Assembly (NCBI GenBank): GCA_038215275.1 | Contig: JBBQRA010000056.1 | Span: 1-26,944, forward strand | Direction: 5' to 3' | Length of the DNA stretch: 26,944 bases | Source: Ga0077553 sp038215275 | GTDB lineage: Bacteria > Acidobacteriota > Terriglobia > Bryobacterales > Bryobacteraceae | Part shown: positions 17,164 through 25,640 of the stretch, piece after piece | Position numbering within the stretch: the stretch's first letter is position 1 | How the letters are laid out: each line of letters starts with the position of its first letter | Made by a program: the position numbers and the translations under genes | The notes under the pieces: generated by a model | Database searches by the model: none | Seen by the model: only the letters and a program-made list of their open reading frames with translations | Told to the model about the DNA's origin: nothing

Positions 17164-17174
17164 TATTTTACAAT
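17164..17174. promoter_or_regulatory. Overlapping divergent -10 elements TATTTTA / TACAAT
   Basis: TATTTTA (17164-17170) reads TATTTT on the plus strand and TAAAAT on the minus strand; the overlapping TACAAT (17169-17174) is a second plus-strand option. The plus start at 17180 is ten and five bases away, respectively, and has no properly spaced ribosome binding site, which points to a leaderless message. The minus start at 17140 is 24 bases away with a good GGAGG. No clear -35 boxes. Confidence 0.45.
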
Positions 17175-17179
17175 GGGGG

Positions 17180-19903
17180 ATGCGCCCCTCGATATTTCGT
17201 TACGCAAGTCTCGCACTGTTGGTTCCGTTTTTCGCCGGGCTCGCCGACGCCAAGTCCAACTCTTCCTGGTGCGGAACCTACCGCGGCCAGACTTACGAGG
17301 AGCTCGACCTCCACCGCAAGTCGCTCCGCGGAGGAAAGTTTAAAGCCGCCACGGCCCGCTCCGCGTCACGGATCGAGGGAAACATCCTGATACTGGAGGA
17401 CGCCGACGGCGTGGTCGCCCGGCGCAACCCCTTCAACCTCCTTAACCGCGGAGTGACCTTCACGCCCAGCAATGGCGGCTACCGTTTCGCTACCGCCTCC
17501 GCTACCATCGACACCACTACCATCGGAGACCGCATCGCCGGACTTGGCGATGATGACACCCGCCAACTCGATATTCCGTTCCCTTTCCCTTTTTACGGCA
17601 CCGAGTACTCGAAGGTTTTCGTCAACTCCGATGGCAACCTGACCTTCGGTGGCGGAGACGTCGCTACCAGCGCGCGCAGCCTCGGTCGTCTGAACTCCGG
17701 TCTACCCCGCATCGCCGGCCTGTTCACCGACCTTGATCCTTCCGCCACTGGCGACGGCGTCAGCGTGCTTCGCTCCGCCACCCGCCTCACCGTCACGTGG
17801 CTGCGCGTGCGCGAATACAGCGACTTTGGCTTCGGCCAACAGCAGACGTTCCAGATCACGCTGACACCAGACGGCGCTATCGCGTTCGCCTGGACGCAGG
17901 TCAACCTGGCAGAGTCCGTCGTCGGCATCTCGCCCGGCGGCCTCGCGGGTTCCTCCGCGCTCGTCAGCTTCAGCACCGGCAGCGAACGCGCCTTCAGCGG
18001 CACGGTCGCCGAAAGTTTTGGCAACGCCACATCCGTCGATCTCGTCACGGCCTCACAAAAAATCTACGAGAACCAGGACGATTCCTTTGACTATCTCGCG
18101 TTTTTCAATACGGGAGGCGTCTCCCCAGGCGGCGGTACCATCGCCTTTCAAGTCAGCGTACGCGCCCGCCGCAAAGGCATTGGCGATTCCCTGCTCGACC
18201 TAGGCCGCGAATACGGCTCGCCCAACAGGCTCCAAGCGGTCCTGAACTTGGGCCCTCTCTCGCAGTATCCGGAGGATCCCAACGACCCGATGCCCTCCCG
18301 CGCCGGAACCGGCGACACGGGGCTCACCGTAGTCGCGCACGAAGCCGGCCACCTGTTCCTGGCGTTTGCATCCAACCGCGAAGGAGACAATCGCCCGATG
18401 CTGGGCCGCCAAGGCTTCCACTGGGCCTTCACGTTTAACTCCGAAGCCTCCCTGCTTGAAGGTAACCGCATTCAAGATGCGGGCGAAGGCGCCAGCCCCC
18501 GATTCCGCACCGTAGCCACAGTGGAGGGCTTCTCGCCCCTCGATCAATACCTGATGGGCCTGCGCCCCGCCAGCGATGTGCCACCCACGTTCTACGTTCA
18601 GGACTCCGGCCTCTCTCCAGCCCTCACCGCTCCGCGAGTCGGCACCACCTTTAACGGCACCCGCCGCAACATCGGGGTGGAAGAGATCATCGCCGCCGAA
18701 GGCCGCCGTACCCCGGACCACACCGTCGAGCAGCGCCGCTATCGCATCGGCTTCGTCCTCATCGTCCCCGCCGGCACTACGCCCACCGCCGCCGAACTAT
18801 CCAAGGTCGACCTCTACCGCCGAGAACTCGAATCCGCGTGGACCCGCTATGCCGATGGCCGCGCCAGCCTCGATACCTCCTTCCGCCGCAACCTCCGGCT
18901 CAGCGTCGAACCAGCCGCCGGTCTGCTCTCAGGCCGCTCCGCCATTGCCACACTGTCGATCGATCGTCCCAGCGACACCGCCCTCACTGTCACCCTTCGC
19001 AGCGAGTCTGGCCACATAACGACGCCCGCCAGTGTGGTCATCCCCGCCGGGCGAACCAGCGTTCCCGTCGAGATCGCCGCGGCCCGCCCCGGCGTCGACC
19101 TGCTGCGCGCCGAAGGCCCCGCCGCGTACATTCCCGTAGAAGCCCGTATCCAGGTGTTGCCTGCCGCCGGCACCGGACTCACGGTCGCATCCGCCGGGGC
19201 GCCTGGCGCTGGTCCAGTATTTCGCGCCCAGGACATCAACGAACTGCCTTATCCCGGCCTGCAACTCGCGGCCGGCGATACGGTCATCACCACCGACGCC
19301 AACGGCTTGGCCGCCTTCCCTCCCGGCGTCGAGCAAGTCACGGTCCGGGGCACCGGCATCACCGGCAGCATCTCCCGGATGCCCGCAATCGCCGCGAACG
19401 GCGTGGTCAATGCCGCCTCTTTCCGCCCGGGCATCGTCCCCGGCGCCATCGCGACAGCCTTCGGCGCCAACCTCCGAGGAGCCGAGCTTACCGTCGATGG
19501 CCTCCCCGCCGTCGTGTTCTTTAGCAACGACACGCAAGCGAATTTCGCTGTTCCTACCGGCCTCATCCGGTCCAGCGCAGAGATCGCGGCGACCAACCGC
19601 GTCGGCACGACGCTACTCACCGTCCCTGTGCTCTCCGCCCAACCCGGTATCTTCTTTGACGCCGCTTCCGGCCGCGCCGCCGCCATCCCCCGTGGCGACA
19701 CGATCTACGAGATCTATGGCACCGGTTTCGGCTCCGCCGCCGTCACAGCACGCATCGGTGTCCGGCCCGGCGAAGTGCTCTTCTCCGGGCCTGCGCCGGG
19801 GTTCCTCGGCCTGCAGCAAATCAACATCCGCGGCGGTAACTCCGGCGAGTCGCTTACGCTTAGTGCCGGTGGCGTGGATTCCAATACAGTAGCGTTACCA
19901 TGA
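17180..19903 (+). CDS. Large secreted putative zinc metalloprotease with nidogen-like region and Solibacter-type C-terminal domain
   Basis: The start is the ATG at 17180, which places a signal peptide (about 1-24) at the N-terminus; the frame stays open further upstream but there it lies opposite the AIM24-type gene. The 907-residue product has a nidogen-like beta region (about 128-245: DIPFPFPFYG, VFVNSDGNLTFGG, RIAGLFTDLDPS, QTFQITLTPDGAIAFAWTQV), then VVAHEAGHLFLAF with the zinc motif HEAGH (His387, Glu388, His391) and FSPLDQYLMGL (451-461). Ig-like segments follow, and the last about 170 residues are the Solibacter C-terminal domain (GVVNAASFRPGIVPGAIATAFG, QANFAVP, YGTGFGSA, GLQQINIR). 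A third zinc ligand is not obvious. Likely an extracellular protease or adhesin; no substrate can be named. Confidence 0.85.
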   Translation: MRPSIFRYASLALLVPFFAGLADAKSNSSWCGTYRGQTYEELDLHRKSLRGGKFKAATARSASRIEGNILILEDADGVVARRNPFNLLNRGVTFTPSNGGYRFATASATIDTTTIGDRIAGLGDDDTRQLDIPFPFPFYGTEYSKVFVNSDGNLTFGGGDVATSARSLGRLNSGLPRIAGLFTDLDPSATGDGVSVLRSATRLTVTWLRVREYSDFGFGQQQTFQITLTPDGAIAFAWTQVNLAESVVGISPGGLAGSSALVSFSTGSERAFSGTVAESFGNATSVDLVTASQKIYENQDDSFDYLAFFNTGGVSPGGGTIAFQVSVRARRKGIGDSLLDLGREYGSPNRLQAVLNLGPLSQYPEDPNDPMPSRAGTGDTGLTVVAHEAGHLFLAFASNREGDNRPMLGRQGFHWAFTFNSEASLLEGNRIQDAGEGASPRFRTVATVEGFSPLDQYLMGLRPASDVPPTFYVQDSGLSPALTAPRVGTTFNGTRRNIGVEEIIAAEGRRTPDHTVEQRRYRIGFVLIVPAGTTPTAAELSKVDLYRRELESAWTRYADGRASLDTSFRRNLRLSVEPAAGLLSGRSAIATLSIDRPSDTALTVTLRSESGHITTPASVVIPAGRTSVPVEIAAARPGVDLLRAEGPAAYIPVEARIQVLPAAGTGLTVASAGAPGAGPVFRAQDINELPYPGLQLAAGDTVITTDANGLAAFPPGVEQVTVRGTGITGSISRMPAIAANGVVNAASFRPGIVPGAIATAFGANLRGAELTVDGLPAVVFFSNDTQANFAVPTGLIRSSAEIAATNRVGTTLLTVPVLSAQPGIFFDAASGRAAAIPRGDTIYEIYGTGFGSAAVTARIGVRPGEVLFSGPAPGFLGLQQINIRGGNSGESLTLSAGGVDSNTVALP

Positions 19904-19906
19904 AAC

Positions 19907-22534
19907 ATGGATCCAGAACGCCTTCGACTCATCGAGACCGATAAACGCGAACGCCACTGGCGACGTTGGGGGCCGTATCTCAGTGATCGCGCGTGGGGAA
20001 CTGTTCGTGAAGACTACTCTCCGGATGGCACCGCCTGGGACTATTTCCCCTTCGAACACGCCCACTTGAGGGCTTTCCGTTGGTCAGAAGATGGGCTGCT
20101 CGGCATCTCCGACAACCATCAGCGCCTCTGCTTCGGCCTCGCACTCTGGAATGGAAAGGATCCGATTCTGAAGGAGCGCCTCTACGGCTTGAGCGGTCCG
20201 CAAGGCAACCATGCCGAGGATGTCAAAGAGATCTACTACTATCTCGACTCCACGCCAACTCATTCCTACATGAAGGCGCTTTATAAGTACCCCCAGGCGG
20301 CCTTCCCCTACCAGCAACTACGCGAAGAGAACCAACGTCGCGGCCGCCAGGAAAGGGAGTACGAACTGCTCGACACCGGCATCTTCGATGAGGACCGCTA
20401 TTTCGACATCCAGATCGAGTACGCCAAGGCCGACATCGACGACCTGGTCATTGAGATTACGGCCACCAACCGCGGCCCCGAAGCCGCGCCCCTCACCATC
20501 CTCCCCCAACTCTGGTTCCGCAACACCTGGACCTGGGGCCGGTCCCATTCGCCCAAGCCGGTCCTCTATCGCGTCAACGACCGAACGATTGCCTGCAAGC
20601 ACCAGGACTTGGGTCACTACGTCTTCACGTTCTCCGAGCCAACCAAGCAGTTATTCACCGAAAACAATGGCGATAGCGAGCGCCTTTGGGGTGCGCCCAA
20701 CTCCGGCTACGTCAAGAGCGCATTCCAGCGCTACGTGGTCGAAGGGCAAACCAACGCTGTTAATCCTGCCGAATCGGGTACCAAGGTCGCCGGGCTCATT
20801 CAGTTCACGCTGGCGCCGGGAGAATCCCGCACCGCCTGCGCCCGGCTCACCGGCCTGAAGGACGATTCCGACCTTCCCGCCGCCGTCTACCCGGAAGAAG
20901 TCATGGGGCAGCGCCGCGCCGAAGCGGATCGCTTCTACCAGGGCGTCCAAAGCGTCCCGTTGTCAGAAGACGGCGCCCGCATCTTCCGCCAGTCCATGGC
21001 GGGGCTGCTCTGGACGAAGCAGTTCTACCACTTCGTCATCGAAGACTGGCTGAAAGGCGACCCGAATACTCCGCCCCCGCCAGAGCGGCGAAAGCACGGG
21101 CGCAATTCCGAATGGCCCCACCTGTTCAACGACGACATCATTTCGATGCCCGACAAGTGGGAGTATCCCTGGTACGCCGCCTGGGATTCGGCTTTCCACA
21201 TGATCCCCATGGCGATGATCGATCCCGGCTTCGCCAAGAGCCAGTTGAAGCTATTCCTCCGGGAATGGTACATGCACCCCAACGGGCAAATCCCTGCCTA
21301 TGAATGGGCCTTCAAAGACGTGAATCCGCCCGTGCATGCGTGGGCCGTCCACCGTGTCTTTCAGATCGATAGCCGCCTCACCGGCAAACGCGATTTCGCC
21401 TTCCTCGAACGCTGCTTTCATAAGCTGCTCATGAACTTCACCTGGTGGGTCAATCGCAAGGACACCACCGGCAACAACGTCTTTGAGGGAGGCTTCCTTG
21501 GCCTGGATAACATCGGCGTTTTCGATCGCTCCGCCCCGCTCCCCACCGGCGGCACCATCGAGCAATCCGACGGCACCAGTTGGATGGCGATGTACTGCCT
21601 CAACATGCTGACCATCGCCCTCGATCTGGCTGAATATAACCGCGCCTACGAGGACATCGCCAGCAAGTTCTTCGAGCACTTCCTCTATATCGCCAGCGCC
21701 ATGAATAAGCCTGGCCAGGAAAGCTTGTGGGACGAACAGGACGGCTTCTACTACGACCTGCTTCGCGTTCCCAATCGCGAACCCTTCCGCATGCGGATCC
21801 GGAGTATGGTCGGCATCATCCCGCTCTTCGCCGTCACCATCATCGACGCGAACCAGATCGCCAATCTCCATGGCTTCCGCCATCGCATGCAGTGGTTCAT
21901 GCGCCACCGGCCCGACCTCTGCCACAACATCGCGTCTCTGTTTGAACGCGGCCAGCACGAACGCGTCCTGCTCTCCGTCGTCACGCCGGAAAAACTCCGC
22001 CGCATCTTGCGCCGGCTTGTCGATCCGAACGAGTTTCTCTCCGATTACGGCATCCGCGCCCTCTCGAAATCCCACAAGGACAGTCCGTTTGAACTGCACG
22101 TCAACCACAACGTCTACCGCGTCAGCTATGAGCCCGCCGAGTCCACCACCCATCTGTTCGGCGGCAACTCCAACTGGCGAGGCCCAATCTGGTTCCCCGT
22201 CAATTACCTGCTCATCGAATCGCTACAGAAATTCCACTTCTACTTCGGCGACAATTTCACCGTGGATTACCCGCTCGGCACGGGCGACCGGGTGAATTTA
22301 TGGGAACTCGCCCAAGCGCTCTCGCACCGGCTTACCAGGTTGTTCACGCGCGATGGAGAGGGTCGCCGCCCCGTTTTCGGCCCCTACGAGAAACACCAGA
22401 CCGATCCCGAGTTCAAGGATCATCTGCTGTTCTTTGAATACTTCAACGGCGACACTGGCGAAGGACTGGGCGCCAGCCATCAAACTGGCTGGACGGCCCT
22501 CATCGCCAAGCTAATCTCGCAAAACGGAGAGTAA
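19907..22534 (+). CDS. GH63-type glucosidase
   Basis: The 875-residue protein has no signal peptide and is therefore cytoplasmic. It starts MDPERLRLIETDKRERHWRRWGPYLSDRAWGTVREDYS in the manner of bacterial glucosidases of glycoside hydrolase family 63. The (alpha/alpha)6 catalytic part contains PWYAAWDSAFHMIPMA with Asp427 as probable general acid, QIPAYEWAFKDVNPPVHAWA (461-480), NSNWRGPIWFPVNYLL, and FFEYFNGDTGEGLGASHQTGWT near the C-terminus. The assignment of the second catalytic residue is uncertain. The probable role is removal of alpha-linked glucose from oligosaccharides or glucosides. The ATG lies three bases after the upstream stop and has no clear ribosome binding site; CCATGAAACATGG spans stop and start. 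Confidence 0.93.
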   Translation: MDPERLRLIETDKRERHWRRWGPYLSDRAWGTVREDYSPDGTAWDYFPFEHAHLRAFRWSEDGLLGISDNHQRLCFGLALWNGKDPILKERLYGLSGPQGNHAEDVKEIYYYLDSTPTHSYMKALYKYPQAAFPYQQLREENQRRGRQEREYELLDTGIFDEDRYFDIQIEYAKADIDDLVIEITATNRGPEAAPLTILPQLWFRNTWTWGRSHSPKPVLYRVNDRTIACKHQDLGHYVFTFSEPTKQLFTENNGDSERLWGAPNSGYVKSAFQRYVVEGQTNAVNPAESGTKVAGLIQFTLAPGESRTACARLTGLKDDSDLPAAVYPEEVMGQRRAEADRFYQGVQSVPLSEDGARIFRQSMAGLLWTKQFYHFVIEDWLKGDPNTPPPPERRKHGRNSEWPHLFNDDIISMPDKWEYPWYAAWDSAFHMIPMAMIDPGFAKSQLKLFLREWYMHPNGQIPAYEWAFKDVNPPVHAWAVHRVFQIDSRLTGKRDFAFLERCFHKLLMNFTWWVNRKDTTGNNVFEGGFLGLDNIGVFDRSAPLPTGGTIEQSDGTSWMAMYCLNMLTIALDLAEYNRAYEDIASKFFEHFLYIASAMNKPGQESLWDEQDGFYYDLLRVPNREPFRMRIRSMVGIIPLFAVTIIDANQIANLHGFRHRMQWFMRHRPDLCHNIASLFERGQHERVLLSVVTPEKLRRILRRLVDPNEFLSDYGIRALSKSHKDSPFELHVNHNVYRVSYEPAESTTHLFGGNSNWRGPIWFPVNYLLIESLQKFHFYFGDNFTVDYPLGTGDRVNLWELAQALSHRLTRLFTRDGEGRRPVFGPYEKHQTDPEFKDHLLFFEYFNGDTGEGLGASHQTGWTALIAKLISQNGE

Positions 22535-22537
22535 CTC

Positions 22538-23505
22538 GTGCGTTTTTGGCTCTTCCTCTTGGCCGTTTCCGCCGCTGCTCAACCGCAGCACGGGGTGCGG
22601 CCCTCGCGCATGATCATCAAGGGCGCCATGGTTGTCGAAAGCACCGGGACCCCGGCTCAGGGCCCGGTCGATATCACCATCGAGAACGGCGTCATCACGC
22701 AGATTGCTCGCGGCTCCCAGCCCCGGCCCGGTGATATCGACGTCGACGCCCGAGGCAAGTACGTCATCGTTGCCCCCGGTTGTTCGGCTATCCCGTCCTC
22801 GGCCGTCCCGGCACCCCGGAAGCCGCCGTCAACCGCGTGAAGGAACTCAAATCACGCGGCGCCGACGGCATGAAGATCGTCGGCGCTTGGCGCAACACCT
22901 TCGATGCCGCGGCGCAGGCGGCCGCTGTCGCCGGACACAACAAGGTCGCCACCACCGAGCACTGGTATGGCATACCCGATGCCGCCATGCCCGCCGGAGT
23001 CCAGAACTTCCCGTCCTCCTACAACTATCTCAACGAGGCCGACCGCTTCCGATACGCCGGCCGCCTTTGGCGCGAGGTCTTGGGTTCGTTTTCCCAACCA
23101 AACCTGAACAACCACGGCAGCTACTTCATCAACTGGTCCAGTACCGGCGAGGCCTTCTGGAAGGAGAACTTCCGCCTCTGGCTCGCCGCTGTCCGCGATT
23201 TTGAAGCCCGCGGCGGCACATCGACCCTGGGAGAGGACGCCGGTTACATCTATCAAATGTACGGCTTCGGTATGCTCCGCAATCTCGAACTCCATCAGGA
23301 GGCCGGCTTCCATCCCCTCCGGGTTCTCCGGCACGCCACCGCGAACGGTAACCCCCTCGAAGATTTCAAAGTCCTCTACCCTGTATCGCCTAATTCCGGT
23401 ACAAAGACCGGCATCGAATGGACGATCAAGGCCGGATACCCGTACCATGTGCCCCGGCTCCTGTCCGAAGTGAAGTCCCTCGTCGAACAAGCACGCAAGC
23501 AATGA
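22538..23505 (+). pseudogene. Degraded amidohydrolase with frameshift and several internal deletions
   Basis: The gene begins at GTG 22538 (GGAGAG upstream) with a signal peptide and an amidohydrolase N-terminus (MIIKGAMVVESTG, DITIENGVI, DVDARGKYVIVAPG). At about 22780 the homology jumps to another frame (FGYPVLGRPGTPEAAVNRVKELKSRGADGMKI) that continues to 23505. The block that should carry the HxH metal motif, some 60 residues, is missing at the frame change. Compared with how I know the family, three or four more blocks appear shortened but in frame: before EHWYGIPDAA, after RYAGRLWREV, and between RHATANG and NPLEDFKVLYP, with a small one before GIEWTIK. The lysine of GADGMKI, the histidine of EHWYG and the aspartate of GEDAG remain. 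With the HxH gone it should be inactive. The stop overlaps the next start (ATGA). Confidence 0.78.
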
Positions 23506-24563
23506 ACTCGGCTCCTCCTCTTCTCTACGCCCCCGGCGCGCTGACCCAGGTCGGCGCGCTCGCCCGGAATCTTGGCTTCCGCCGCACGCTCATCGTAGCC
23601 GACCACGGCATGGAACACGCAGGCCACATTGCCTCGCTCGTCGCCACGCTTTCCGAAGCCGGCGTCGAGTGCTCCCCTTGGTCTAACTTCAGCGCCAACC
23701 CGGATTCGGCCATGATCGACCACGGCCGCCAGTTTGCCGCGCAACTGGAGATCGACTCGCTCATCGGCCTCGGCGGAGGCAGTTCGCTCGATGCAGCCAA
23801 GGGCATTAATTTCGTCCTCACCAACGGCGGAACCATGAAGGACTATTGGGGCTACGGCAAGGCCACCAAGCCGCTGCTGCCCATGATTGGCATCCCCGCC
23901 ACCACCGGCACCGGCAGCGAGGCGCAATCCTACGCTCTCATCAGCGACCCCGAAACCCACGTCAAAATGGCCTGCGGCGACCCAATGGCTTCGTTTCGCT
24001 ACGCAGTGCTTGATCCATTGCTGACGCTCTCGCAGCCGCCTGCCGTGCGCGCCGCGTCGAGCTACGATGCCATCAGCCACGCCGTAGAAACCTACGTCAC
24101 GACGAAACGAACCCAATTGTCCCAGCTCTTCTCCCGGCAGGCTTGGCGCCTGCTCCACGCCAGTTTCGCCGCACCGGCCTCGCTCGATTCAAATGCCGAC
24201 CTCCAGCTCGGCGCCTGGTTCGCCGGCTGCGCCATTGAAGCCTCGATGCTTGGCGCCGCCCACGCGTGCGCCAATCCGCTTACTGCCCGCTATGGCATCA
24301 CGCACGGCGTCGCCATCGCCATCATGCTGCCCCACATCGTCCGTTGGAACGCGTGCCCCGAATACGAAGACCTCCATCCGAATTTGTCCAGCTATCTGGC
24401 CAATCTGGCGGTAGGCCTGGCCTTGCCATTGCGCGAATGCGGGGTCACGATGGAAGTGTTGCCCCAACTCGCCGAAGACGCGGCGCAGCAATGGACCGGC
24501 CGCCACAACCCTCGTCCTTTCGACGCCTTCGCTGCCCTGGAGCTTTACCAATGCGCCTACTGA
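23502..24563 (+). CDS. Iron-containing (group III) alcohol dehydrogenase
   Basis: The start is the ATG at 23502, which overlaps the TGA of the previous gene; the frame is open further upstream but only within the amidohydrolase remnant. The 353-residue product shows the group III dehydrogenase plan: dinucleotide-binding GLGGGSSLDAAKG (89-101), PATTGTGSEAQ (132-142), and the four metal ligands Asp189, His193 (SYDAISHAVETY), His254 (GAAHACANPL) and His268 (YGITHGVAIAIMLPH). It would oxidise an alcohol or reduce an aldehyde with NAD(P). It is slightly shorter than typical (about 380), mainly at the C-terminus. The end overlaps the start of the next gene by 13 bases. Substrate unknown. Confidence 0.94.
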   Translation: MNSAPPLLYAPGALTQVGALARNLGFRRTLIVADHGMEHAGHIASLVATLSEAGVECSPWSNFSANPDSAMIDHGRQFAAQLEIDSLIGLGGGSSLDAAKGINFVLTNGGTMKDYWGYGKATKPLLPMIGIPATTGTGSEAQSYALISDPETHVKMACGDPMASFRYAVLDPLLTLSQPPAVRAASSYDAISHAVETYVTTKRTQLSQLFSRQAWRLLHASFAAPASLDSNADLQLGAWFAGCAIEASMLGAAHACANPLTARYGITHGVAIAIMLPHIVRWNACPEYEDLHPNLSSYLANLAVGLALPLRECGVTMEVLPQLAEDAAQQWTGRHNPRPFDAFAALELYQCAY

Positions 24564-25639
24564 TTCTAGCCACAGCCATCTTCTCCTCCGCGCTTTTCGC
24601 CCAATGGCCGCAGTTTCGCGGGAACCCCGCGCTCACCGGCATCGCCCCTGCCGGCGCACCGCCGGCGCAACTCAAGCTGCTCTGGACCTGGGAAGGCGGC
24701 GAACAGTTCGAATCGTCACCTATCATCTCGGAAGGCGTCGTCTACATCGGCTCTGGCGCCGGCGACTTACTGGCCATCGATCTGGCGACCGGAAAGACCA
24801 AATGGAAGTACGCCGCCGGCAGCGAGATCGGCGAATCGACGCCAGCCATCGCGGACGGCGTCGTCTACATTGGCGACCTGAAGGGAGTCCTCCACGCCGT
24901 CAACGCCACTGACGGCAAAGGGCTGTGGAAATACCAGACGGCTACCGAGATCAAGTCTTCCCCGGTGGTTTCAGGCGGTCGTGTGCTGGTTGGCAGCTAT
25001 GACCAGAACCTCTACGCCTTAGAAACGAAAACGGGCAAGCTGGCCTGGAAGTACGAGACCACCGGCCCCGTCCACGGCACGCCCGCCGTCAAGGACGGAA
25101 TCGCCTACGTTGCCGGCTGCGATGAACACTTCCGCGCCATTCGCATCTCCGATGGCAAGGAAGTCTTTCAGGTATCTAGCGGGGCCTATACCGGAGCAAG
25201 CCCGCTGCTCTCCGGCAACATGGCCTACTTCGGCACCTTCGGCAATGAGGTCTTCGGCGTCGATATGGCAGCGAAGAAAATCGTTTGGCGGTATGAGCAT
25301 CCTGTCCGGAAGTTCCCCTACTATTCGAGCGCCACGCTGGTGGATGGCAGAGTGATCCTGGGTGGCCGCGACAAGATGGTCCACGCGATCGACGCCAAGA
25401 CCGGCAAAGGCATCTGGACCTTCGTGACCCGCAGCCGCGTCGAATCGAGCCCGGCCGCGGCGGAGGGCCGGATCTACATCGGGTCTAACGACGGTCGCTT
25501 CTATGTTCTCGATGCCGCTACCGGCAAGAAGCTATGGGAATACGAAGCCGGCGCGGCGATGTCGAGCAGCCCCGCCATCGGCAACGGCAAGGTCGTAATC
25601 GCGGCACAGGACGGCCGCGTGTTCTGTTTCGGCGGATGA
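24551..25639 (+). CDS. Exported PQQ-type beta-propeller protein (BamB-like repeats)
   Basis: The start is the ATG at 24551, with GGAG eight bases upstream and a signal peptide (MRLLILATAIFSSALFA, 1-17); the open frame before it is inside the dehydrogenase gene. The 362-residue product begins the mature part with QWPQFRGNPALTG, typical of acidobacterial and planctomycete PQQ-like propellers. Seven or so repeats follow, with motifs such as GVVYIGSGAGDLLAIDLATGKTKWKY (read as blade one), VYIGDLKGVLHAV, VLVGSYDQNLYAL, IYIGSNDGRFYVLDAATGKKLWEY and a closing VVIAAQDGRVFCF. The calcium/PQQ-binding catalytic residues of true quinoprotein dehydrogenases are not recognisable, so a binding or scaffolding role is as likely as an enzymatic one. 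It ends one base before the convergent stop. Confidence 0.9.
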   Translation: MRLLILATAIFSSALFAQWPQFRGNPALTGIAPAGAPPAQLKLLWTWEGGEQFESSPIISEGVVYIGSGAGDLLAIDLATGKTKWKYAAGSEIGESTPAIADGVVYIGDLKGVLHAVNATDGKGLWKYQTATEIKSSPVVSGGRVLVGSYDQNLYALETKTGKLAWKYETTGPVHGTPAVKDGIAYVAGCDEHFRAIRISDGKEVFQVSSGAYTGASPLLSGNMAYFGTFGNEVFGVDMAAKKIVWRYEHPVRKFPYYSSATLVDGRVILGGRDKMVHAIDAKTGKGIWTFVTRSRVESSPAAAEGRIYIGSNDGRFYVLDAATGKKLWEYEAGAAMSSSPAIGNGKVVIAAQDGRVFCFGG

Positions 25640-25640
25640 C

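Noticed and set aside
16280..17179. The frame of the large secreted protein is open 300 codons upstream of 17180
   Set aside because: This stretch is exactly opposite the AIM24-type gene, has no protein-family features, and the ATG at 17180 begins a proper signal peptide behind a -10 box.
19898..19910. Palindrome CCATGAAACATGG over the stop of the large secreted protein and the start of the GH63-type gene
   Set aside because: Short, explained by the two overlapping ATG/CAT words at the junction; there is no sign of a second operator half or related copies.
21251..22153. 300-codon open frame on the minus strand inside the GH63-type gene
   Set aside because: Mirror frame of a well-supported gene; low-complexity composition and no ribosome binding site or family motifs.
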